DNA of 56,043 nucleotides, taken from DHVE2 group archaeon (GTDB lineage: Archaea; Thermoplasmatota; Thermoplasmata; Thermoplasmatales; Aciduliprofundaceae). The notes under the pieces are model-generated. The model saw nothing but the letters and a program-made list of their open reading frames with translations. It was not told the DNA's origin and made no database searches. This document shows positions 50,203-56,043 of this stretch, piece after piece. The stretch lies in the NCBI GenBank assembly GCA_015523125.1, contig WAKX01000013.1, positions 1-56,043 on the forward strand, given 5' to 3'. Position numbers and translations under genes: made by a program. Numbering within the stretch: position 1 is the stretch's first letter; every line of letters begins with the position of its first letter.

Positions 50203-51018
50203 TCACCCAATTTTTCCTTTTGTGCCACAATATGGACATTGAACGGTTACAGGCAATTTAGACATGTCAACATCAACCTTAAACTCATTGCCGCAATTTG
50301 GACATTTGATAGTGACCTTCTTTATGCGCCCCTCCTCTTCTTTTTTCTCTTCTTTCTTCTCTTCATTGGGCTTTTTCTCTGGGATTTTCTTTTCAACTTT
50401 GCTCTTAGCTTTACTTTCCTCTGGAGTGCTTACGTATATGAAGGATGCGAGAAGAATTAGAATTGTGGAGAGCATAGCCATTCCGAATCCCCAATCTAAC
50501 CCGGAGCTTAGAACTCCGTCCATGGTGAATACCTTCCCTCCGTACATGTCCAAATTGGATATGCCTGCCATCTGCATATCCGCGGTTAGAGCGTCTTGAT
50601 ACATCAGCAAGAAAATGAGAATGCTGCCCACTATAATCATGGCCGCCAAGAAAGATAGAATATATGCTATTTTTTTGGCTCCGAAAGCCATTATTACCCC
50701 CACCGCTACAAACACGGTAAAATTCACTAAGTAGAAGTACCAGATGAAGCTGAAAATTGTGAGGCGGTTACCCACGGGGGGCATGTTTCCAAGGGTGGTG
50801 TTATTCGATGAAAAATTGGAGTTCACCATGAGAAATGATGCGTAACTGCTATTGTCCTCGTAGTTGAACCATGTGCCAAAAGGACTCATGGATTCGGATA
50901 CTCTTAGAGAATCGTTGTATGATGAAAAGTTCAGAGTATGCCATGGCATTATGGAAGAAAGCAAATATACAGCAACCCCCGCGATAAGTAAGAGATGTGC
51001 AATTTTTGAAATTTGCAT
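50203..51018 (-). CDS. Four-TM protein with C-terminal zinc ribbon, first gene of the archaellum operon
   Basis: This 271-residue protein has membrane helices at about 7-24, 85-112, 116-140 and 176-196. An external loop between helices 1 and 2 is rich in Asn-x-Ser/Thr. The Lys/Glu-rich cytoplasmic linker is followed by a zinc ribbon Cys239-x2-Cys242 and Cys261-x2-Cys264. I know no archaellum component of this type. The upstream archaellin's ribosome site overlaps its stop, so it is co-transcribed. A TATA-like box at 51042-51050 makes its ATG nearly leaderless. It might be a membrane-bound regulator or an assembly factor. Confidence 0.82.
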   Translation of the reverse strand: MQISKIAHLLLIAGVAVYLLSSIMPWHTLNFSSYNDSLRVSESMSPFGTWFNYEDNSSYASFLMVNSNFSSNNTTLGNMPPVGNRLTIFSFIWYFYLVNFTVFVAVGVIMAFGAKKIAYILSFLAAMIIVGSILIFLLMYQDALTADMQMAGISNLDMYGGKVFTMDGVLSSGLDWGFGMAMLSTILILLASFIYVSTPEESKAKSKVEKKIPEKKPNEEKKEEKKEEEGRIKKVTIKCPNCGNEFKVDVDMSKLPVTVQCPYCGTKGKIG

Positions 51019-51041
51019 GCTTAAATCCTATATGCCCTCAT

Positions 51042-51050
51042 AATTATAAA
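51042..51050 (-). promoter_or_regulatory. TATA-like box for the archaellum operon
   Basis: The minus-strand reading is TTTATAATT, centred about 28 bases before the ATG at 51018. It is the only good promoter-like signal found upstream of the arl genes. The hef box (51086-51095) faces the other way 40 bases off. Confidence 0.5.
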
Positions 51051-51085
51051 GTTTTTGGTTTTATTCCCTCGGCAGGTATCCAGAA

Positions 51086-51095
51086 ATATTTAAAT
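51086..51095 (+). promoter_or_regulatory. TATA-like box for hef
   Basis: ATATTTAAAT is centred 26 bases before GTG 51117 and supports that GTG as a leaderless start. Confidence 0.55.
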
Positions 51096-51116
51096 CAGTT
51101 TAGCCGATATCTTCCC

Positions 51117-53396
51117 GTGATTTCGCACCCGTTGATAAAGGAGAATGCCATAGACGAGAGGGAGTATCAGGTTAAGATTGCAAAGTCATGCCTGAAGGGA
51201 AACACGTTGGTTGTTCTTCCTACCGGATTGGGGAAAACGATAATTGCTATTCTCCTCATGGCCGAGGTTCTCCACAGAAAAGGTGGAAAGATTCTATTTT
51301 TAGCGCCCACGAAGCCCCTGGTGGAGCAGCACGCGAGAAGCGTAAAATCTCTTATGAATGTGAACCCAGAAGATGTAGCGGTGTTCACAGGGGAGGTGAA
51401 GAAGAAAAACAGAGAGGAGAGGTGGAAGGACGCCAAGATAATAATCTCCACCCCGCAGGTTATTCAGAATGATTTGATATCGGGGAATATAAATTTAGAT
51501 GGGGTGAATTTAGTCATTTTCGACGAAGCCCATCGCGCGGTGGGCAATTACGCTTATGTGTACATTGCAGGGGAATACAGAAAAAAGAAAGACCATTTAA
51601 TTCTCGCAATCACGGCATCACCGGGGGGCAAGGAAGAGAAGATAATGGAAATAATCGAAAATTTAGGCATAGAGAACGTGGAAATCAGAACGGACGACGA
51701 CCCGGATGTGAAGCCCTACATCAAAGAGGTGAAAATAAGGATAATCGAGTTACCAATGCCGAAAGAGTTCAAAGAGCTGTACGCGAAGGTGAAAAGTCTT
51801 TACGAAGATATAATTGCCGAGCTGAGAAAATATGGATTATTCTTAACAATAAAGAGAGTTTCGAGGAAGGACATACTCATGGAGCAAAGAGCCGTGCAGG
51901 ATAAGATAAGCGAGGGAAAGAGCGAGTACTATCAGGCCGCGATGCTTTTGAGCATGGCAATCAAAATAGATTATTCCCTCGAGTACTTGGAGACTCAGGG
52001 CTTCGACGCGTTTTACAATTATCTGATGAAGATAATAGAGGAGGGGAACAGCAAGGGCGGGGGCAAGGCGGCCAGAACGCTCGTTCGGCATGAGAAATTC
52101 GTGGATATCGTGAAAACGGCTCGAACTCTGAAGGAAAATATTGAAAATGTGGAGAACCCGAAGCTAAACGCTTTGGGAACTTTGCTGAGAAAAAAATTCG
52201 CTGATAATCCGGATTTAAAGGTAATCGTGTTCACCCATTACCGCGAAACCGCGAGAATAGTTGAAGAGTATCTAAAAGATTACGAATCCATAAGGGCCGT
52301 GCGCTTCGTGGGACAGGCGAATAAGGGCGAGGATAAGGGCTTGAATCAGAAGCAGCAGGTTGAAATTATAAAGAAATTCAGGGAAGGGGAGTACAATGTG
52401 CTCATTGCCACAAGCGTGGCCGAGGAGGGCTTAGATATTCCCGCAACGGATATGGTTGTGTTCTACGAACCAGTACCCTCTGAGATAAGAACTATACAGA
52501 GGAAAGGAAGAACAGGGAGAACGAATTTCGGAGAGGTGTATATTTTGAGCATCAAAGGCACGAGGGACATCGCGTACCTTTGGTCTTCACGAAATAAAGA
52601 GAAGAAGATGAAATCGGAGATGAAATGGTTGCGCAGATTTCTGTCGGAGAAGATAAGCGGGGAGCAGAGGGAAATATTCGAAGAAGAGGAGAAGAGGGAA
52701 GAAAAGAGGGTGGATGTGAAAGGCCAGCTCACTCTGTTTGAATTTGAAAATGAGGTGAAGAAGGAGAAGATTCACGTGGACACCCGGGAGTTCAGGAGCG
52801 AGGTGGTTAAGATATTAGCAGAAAATTTCAATGTTGTGCCCGTGCAACTTGCAGTGGGAGATTATGTCATCTCGGACAGGGTAGCAATCGAGAGAAAAAC
52901 CACCACCGATTTTTTAGAATCGATAAGGGATGGCAGGCTCTTCGAGCAGATTAAAAATTTGAAGAGCAATTACGAGAACGCGGTTCTTATAATTGAGGGC
53001 GAATCTCTTTTTTCTTCGGGATTCCATGACAACGCGATATACGGAGCTTTGGCTTCCATTTTGGTGGATTTCAATGTGCCGGTGATTTTCACAAAGAATC
53101 CCCGGGAGACAGCGAAGATGATACAAGCTCTATACAATCGTGAGAAGAAGGAAAAAAGAGAGGTATCTCTGAGAAAAGAGAAGAAGGCCATGACAATGGA
53201 TGAAAGGCAGAGGTTCATAGTGGAATCCTTGCCAAATGTTTCCGCAAAGCTATCCCAGAGGCTTTTAGAGCATTTCGGAAGCGTTAAGGATGTCATAAAC
53301 GCAGAGGTCGGGGAGCTCATAATGGTGAAGGGCATCGGGAGAAAAACGGCGGAAGAGATTCACGAAGTGGTGAATAAGAAGTACCGGAAAAAGTGA
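51117..53396 (+). CDS. hef: Hef helicase/XPF-type nuclease
   Basis: This 759-residue enzyme processes stalled forks and branched DNA. The N-terminal SF2 helicase has Pro-Thr-Gly-Leu-Gly-Lys-Thr at 35-41, DEAH at 136-139, Thr-Ala-Ser-Pro-Gly and motif VI Gln-Arg-Lys-Gly-Arg-Thr-Gly-Arg. The XPF nuclease core has Gly-Asp-Tyr-Val-Ile and Glu-Arg-Lys-Thr-Thr-Thr-Asp near 592-598 (the ERKxxxD motif intact). Tandem helix-hairpin-helix motifs end the protein (Val-Lys-Gly-Ile-Gly-Arg-Lys-Thr-Ala). The GTG start at 51117 was chosen because it is leaderless behind a TATA-like box and removes about 40 residues that do not look like the family. Confidence 0.95.
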   Translation: MISHPLIKENAIDEREYQVKIAKSCLKGNTLVVLPTGLGKTIIAILLMAEVLHRKGGKILFLAPTKPLVEQHARSVKSLMNVNPEDVAVFTGEVKKKNREERWKDAKIIISTPQVIQNDLISGNINLDGVNLVIFDEAHRAVGNYAYVYIAGEYRKKKDHLILAITASPGGKEEKIMEIIENLGIENVEIRTDDDPDVKPYIKEVKIRIIELPMPKEFKELYAKVKSLYEDIIAELRKYGLFLTIKRVSRKDILMEQRAVQDKISEGKSEYYQAAMLLSMAIKIDYSLEYLETQGFDAFYNYLMKIIEEGNSKGGGKAARTLVRHEKFVDIVKTARTLKENIENVENPKLNALGTLLRKKFADNPDLKVIVFTHYRETARIVEEYLKDYESIRAVRFVGQANKGEDKGLNQKQQVEIIKKFREGEYNVLIATSVAEEGLDIPATDMVVFYEPVPSEIRTIQRKGRTGRTNFGEVYILSIKGTRDIAYLWSSRNKEKKMKSEMKWLRRFLSEKISGEQREIFEEEEKREEKRVDVKGQLTLFEFENEVKKEKIHVDTREFRSEVVKILAENFNVVPVQLAVGDYVISDRVAIERKTTTDFLESIRDGRLFEQIKNLKSNYENAVLIIEGESLFSSGFHDNAIYGALASILVDFNVPVIFTKNPRETAKMIQALYNREKKEKREVSLRKEKKAMTMDERQRFIVESLPNVSAKLSQRLLEHFGSVKDVINAEVGELIMVKGIGRKTAEEIHEVVNKKYRKK

Positions 53397-53420
53397 TTGT
53401 GGAATTTTGAAGGGAGAAAT

Positions 53421-53430
53421 CATTATATAT
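53421..53430 (+). promoter_or_regulatory. TATA-like box upstream of the riboswitch
   Basis: CATTATATAT is centred about 26 bases before 53452, so the transcript would begin almost exactly at the aptamer's 5' strand (53456). Confidence 0.5.
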
Positions 53431-53455
53431 GAAATTAAAAATTCACCCCTGCTTC

Positions 53456-53521
53456 GGGTGATGGCGTCCACCCAAAAGTGCCGCAAGGCTGATGACGCCT
53501 TTTCGCAAGAGGTGACGCCAG
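53456..53521 (+). promoter_or_regulatory. Fluoride (crcB) riboswitch: aptamer plus ribosome-site expression platform
   Basis: The aptamer is 53456-53499. GGGTG (53456-53460) pairs with CACCC (53469-53473). GGCGTC (53463-53468) pairs with GACGCC (53494-53499). GCC-GCAA-GGC (53480-53489) is the small stem-loop. The conserved GGTGATGG and GGCTGATGAC blocks of the crcB motif are both present. Downstream, GGTGACGCC (53511-53519) repeats the closing-stem strand and overlaps the ribosome binding site GAGGTGA (53509-53515). It can pair with 53463-53472 (nine pairs, one bulged C), which would hide the site when the aptamer is not folded. Predicted behaviour: fluoride turns translation on. Confidence 0.85.
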
Positions 53522-54481
53522 ATGATCTCCGAGATAATAGCAGGTTTAGCGCAGGTATTGACCGTGTTACTCCTTTCTCCGTTAATGGTAGGCATCCTGA
53601 AGAAATGGGAAGCTAAATTTGAGTCCAGAAAGGGTATATCAATTTTCCAGCCGTACTACGACCTCGCCAAGTTCTTCAGAAAGGAGATTGTGGTACCAGA
53701 AGATGTGGGTTCTCTTTTTATCTTGGCTCCCATGCTCTCATTCACCGCGTACCTCATTCTCCCATGGGTTGTGCCCATAGTGTTCGGCGCCCCCTCGTGG
53801 TTCGCCCCGCTGGTCGATTTCCTTGGTGGAGCGTTCTTATTCGGATTTGCCTCCTTCTTCTCCGTAATAGGAACTGAAAAAACTGGCTCGTATTACACGG
53901 GCATAGGCGCCACAAGAGGAGTTACATTCGGCGCCTTCGCCGAGCCCGTGCTTATCACCGTTTTCTTCGGAGTTGCTCTAATCACTGGAACGAATAATCC
54001 ATTCCTGACGAATGAAACGTTGAGGAATAATCTCTCGTGGATGCTCTCCCCAACGCATCTTCTCCTCATAGCTGCGTTCTTCCTTCTTCTTCTCTTCGAT
54101 ACAGGAAAATTGCCCATAGAGAGCCACAGCATGGGGGAACTGGGAATGATCGGGCAGGGAATGGGTTTGGAATACTCAGGGCCCCTGTATGCGCTGAAAT
54201 CATGGGGCTCATACATGAAGCAATTCATTCTTTTTTCCGTGTTCATCAACGTATTCGCGATGCCGTGGTTCATCCCCCTTCAGGTTAATGCACTCACCAT
54301 TCTTTATGGCATCGCTTTGCTCTTTGTGAAAATGCTCGTTGTTATATTCGCCATCGTTTTGGTCGAGGTAACTGTGGCGAAGATTCGGCTGTTCAAAATC
54401 ATTGATTATCTCACCTTCTCGTATCTCACCGCGCTTTTAGCGGTGATATCTTTCTTCCTGGTGGGAGGTGTGCCCCAATGA
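53522..54481 (+). CDS. hyfC: Hydrogenase-4/formate hydrogenlyase membrane subunit (HyfC/NuoH-like)
   Basis: This 319-residue protein has about eight membrane helices. It carries the NuoH/HycD family segments Lys-Gly-Ile-Ser-Ile-Phe-Gln-Pro-Tyr-Tyr-Asp-Leu-Ala-Lys-Phe-Phe-Arg-Lys-Glu near residue 37 and a loop Glu-Ser-His-Ser-Met-Gly-Glu-Leu-Gly-Met near 200 that corresponds to the acidic quinone/hydrogenase-facing loop. This subunit couples a hydrogenase arm to ion-pumping subunits. It is the first gene after the fluoride riboswitch, and its stop overlaps the next start by 4 bases. Confidence 0.88.
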   Translation: MISEIIAGLAQVLTVLLLSPLMVGILKKWEAKFESRKGISIFQPYYDLAKFFRKEIVVPEDVGSLFILAPMLSFTAYLILPWVVPIVFGAPSWFAPLVDFLGGAFLFGFASFFSVIGTEKTGSYYTGIGATRGVTFGAFAEPVLITVFFGVALITGTNNPFLTNETLRNNLSWMLSPTHLLLIAAFFLLLLFDTGKLPIESHSMGELGMIGQGMGLEYSGPLYALKSWGSYMKQFILFSVFINVFAMPWFIPLQVNALTILYGIALLFVKMLVVIFAIVLVEVTVAKIRLFKIIDYLTFSYLTALLAVISFFLVGGVPQ

Positions 54482-55104
54482 TAGCCTACGAGGCCACCAT
54501 CGATTTCCTCGGAGTTCTCATTCTCCTCTACGGATTCGTAATAATTGCGGAGAATTACATTCACAGCGTTATAAGGCATCTTCAGGCGCAAACCATAATT
54601 CTATCGCTCCTCATAGGAATAGTTGGATTCTACCTTGGAATGTGGGAGCTTATAGCTCTGGCAATATTTACATTGATTTTCAGAGCATGGCTCATTCCCG
54701 AGATTCTTCTAAAAGATATAAAAAGAGAGGGGGTGTGGGAGCACAGGGAGTTCGGAGCAAAGGCAAAGTCCTCTCTGATTGCGGGGATAATAACAGCGAT
54801 AGTTGGAATCATAGCGTATCTCGCGATTCACAATGTCATAGGCACGTGGAAGGGCATGATCCCATTCATTCTGCTTCTCTTCGGTCTTTTGATAATAGTT
54901 ATGCGGAGAAACGCACTGGCCCAAATTTCTGGGTACATTGTGGAAGAGAACGCTTTGCTCTACTTGGGAATTGTCCTTTATCCCATCGGGTTTTTGCTGG
55001 AAGTTGGAATTTTGTTAGATGTGATTGGCGCAGTGCTGCTCGGGGTAATTCTCAGCGCGGAGAAAGAGTACGGACCCATGGAAATTGAGGAGCTCGCGGG
55101 GTGA
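54478..55104 (+). CDS. hyfE: Hydrogenase-4 component E-like membrane subunit (NuoK-related)
   Basis: This 208-residue protein has about seven membrane helices, close to the roughly 215 residues of HyfE. It has conserved Gly-Phe-Tyr-Leu-Gly-Met-Trp-Glu near 45 and Arg-Ala-Trp-Leu-Ile-Pro near 70 (the NuoK/MrpC-like half), then Glu-Glu-Asn near 160. It sits between HyfC- and HyfF-like genes as in known hyf clusters. The next ATG lies 5 bases on, behind GGGGTGAT. Confidence 0.85.
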   Translation: MIAYEATIDFLGVLILLYGFVIIAENYIHSVIRHLQAQTIILSLLIGIVGFYLGMWELIALAIFTLIFRAWLIPEILLKDIKREGVWEHREFGAKAKSSLIAGIITAIVGIIAYLAIHNVIGTWKGMIPFILLLFGLLIIVMRRNALAQISGYIVEENALLYLGIVLYPIGFLLEVGILLDVIGAVLLGVILSAEKEYGPMEIEELAG

Positions 55105-55109
55105 TAAAA

Positions 55110-56043
55110 ATGCAGGAAATTGCTATATATGGGATATTTGTCATCGTTTTAGGCGCTTCTCTGATTTCTTTGATTAAGAACAACACTTTGGCCACACTGA
55201 GCAATATCCTCGCTTCTTCTGTGGCTTTTATTCTGTCTCTCTTTCTTCTCATCCAGCCAGATTTCCACAATTCTTGGCTTTACGTGGACTTTGTAACGAA
55301 GGTTATGTTTGTCATCATCACCATGATTTACCTCTTCGCCGCTCTCCACGCCAATGTTTGCATGCGAAACATAAAAAGATTCTTCATCTCGCCCAACTAC
55401 GGCTGGTCCCTTCTGGCCGGTTTCTCTCTAACTATGCTATTGGCAGTAAGCACTCCCTCTTTGGGCTATGCGTGGCTGTGGCTGGAAGCTTCTACGGTGA
55501 TTAGTGCAACTCTAATCCTCATGGAGAAGGAAAAGAGCCATGTTGAGAGTGCATGGCGCTATGTCCTTATTGCCTCATCGGGCCTTGCAATCGGACTATT
55601 TTCAATAATTCTCTACGGGGAAATTGGGGGAGGATTCACTTGGGTAAATGCAACTATTTCAAAAGGTGCTATTCTCATTGGCTCCCTCGCTCTAATTGGG
55701 TTCGGAACCAAAGCAGGGCTGTTTCCCATGCACACTTGGCTCCCCGATGCTCACGGCACCGCGCCTTCGCCAGTGAGCGCACTTCTCTCCGGAGCACTTC
55801 TGCCCTCATCACTTATTGTTTTTTACAGAATTTACGGAGTTATGCATTCTTTGCCGCTCTTTTATCTCACGGCGATTTTGGGAATTCTCACAGTCTGGGT
55901 CGCATCTTTGCTGATGATCTCTCAGAAAAGGACGAAGAGATTATTCGCCTATTCCAGCATGGATGTTATGGGAATAGCCACCGTTGGAATCTCTCTTACA
56001 TATTTCGACCCCAACACCATTTACTTTGTCCTCATTGTATTCA
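55110..56043 (+). CDS. hyfF: Hydrogenase-4 component F/B-like proton-translocating subunit (partial)
   Basis: This is an open frame of 311 codons running off the right edge. It is of the NuoL/M/N-Mrp antiporter family. The signature Phe-Gly-Thr-Lys-Ala-Gly-Leu-Phe-Pro-Met-His-Thr-Trp-Leu-Pro-Asp-Ala-His near residue 210 includes the key Lys, followed by Ser-Pro-Val-Ser-Ala-Leu-Leu-Ser-Gly. A conserved Trp-Leu-Glu near 128 matches the essential Glu of helix 5. It is expected to move H+ or Na+. Hydrogenase large/small subunits, if present, lie beyond the window. Confidence 0.9.
   Translation, partial: MQEIAIYGIFVIVLGASLISLIKNNTLATLSNILASSVAFILSLFLLIQPDFHNSWLYVDFVTKVMFVIITMIYLFAALHANVCMRNIKRFFISPNYGWSLLAGFSLTMLLAVSTPSLGYAWLWLEASTVISATLILMEKEKSHVESAWRYVLIASSGLAIGLFSIILYGEIGGGFTWVNATISKGAILIGSLALIGFGTKAGLFPMHTWLPDAHGTAPSPVSALLSGALLPSSLIVFYRIYGVMHSLPLFYLTAILGILTVWVASLLMISQKRTKRLFAYSSMDVMGIATVGISLTYFDPNTIYFVLIVF

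Noticed and set aside
50997-51116. Longer N-terminus for Hef
   Set aside because: It would overlap the divergent archaellum promoter and cover the TATA-like box of hef itself.
53444-53460. Hairpin CACCC-GGGTG just upstream of the aptamer as an extra switching element
   Set aside because: The TATA-like box predicts transcription starting near 53452, so its 5' arm is probably not in the RNA.

Overview
The window is archaeal. It has an archaellum (archaeal flagellum) operon, Pelota, a Hef helicase-nuclease, RNA polymerase subunit L, an archaeal-type initiator tRNA and the tiny ribosomal protein eL41. Many first-in-operon genes have a TATA-like box about 25-28 bases before the start codon, which implies leaderless mRNAs. 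Internal operon genes instead carry GGAGGTGA-type ribosome binding sites. The mix (SMC/ScpA, Hef with an XPF nuclease, WtpABC tungstate transport, a Hyf-type hydrogenase/antiporter module, a fused ArlC/D/E protein, giant TPR proteins) suggests a thermophilic euryarchaeon, probably of the Thermoplasmatota/DHVE2 (Aciduliprofundum-like) kind. That last step is inference and no marker here fixes the taxon.

Layout. 1-3.7 kb: tRNA-Arg(TCG), an unexplained hairpin-rich stretch, eL41, initiator tRNA-Met, a 2-TM potassium channel, a COG0731-type radical SAM protein divergent from S-adenosylhomocysteinase, then rpoL. 3.7-8.1 kb: scpA-smc on the minus strand. 8.2-14.4 kb: a membrane protein, wtpABC, two small proteins of unknown role and moaA. 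14.4-18.3 kb: a DUF4129/MoxR/DUF58 envelope cluster. 18.3-19.8 kb: pelota overlapping a Mut7-C RNase. 19.8-23.1 kb: an SNF2-family helicase translationally coupled to a protein made of tandem 15-residue zinc-binding units.

23.1-25.7 kb is an AT-rich accessory patch. It holds a broken membrane protein gene, a DUF5678 plus retropepsin-like protease pair, two small proteins of unknown role, and a hicBA toxin-antitoxin pair whose toxin is interrupted by one TAG. A 28-bp perfect duplication places the same leader in front of the DUF5678 and hicB genes.

25.75-43.0 kb is one overlapping five-gene operon and the best candidate for an undescribed system. It encodes a 6-TM/TPR protein, an 1847-residue TPR protein, a single-pass surface protein with a cytoplasmic Asn-Gly hexapeptide repeat, a roughly 2150-residue TPR protein, and a beta-propeller protein. 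It converges on the arl operon (43.0-51.0 kb, minus strand), which starts with a membrane zinc-ribbon gene, then two archaellins, fused ArlCDE, ArlF, G, H, I and J. Divergent from it is hef.

The right end (53.4-56.0 kb) carries a sequence that matches the fluoride (crcB) riboswitch aptamer. It sits immediately before hyfC-hyfE-hyfF-like genes and has a second copy of its closing-stem strand placed over the ribosome binding site, so a translational switch can be read from the sequence. Tungstate uptake, MoaA and the Hyf module together suggest tungstopterin/hydrogen metabolism, but the catalytic subunits lie outside the window.
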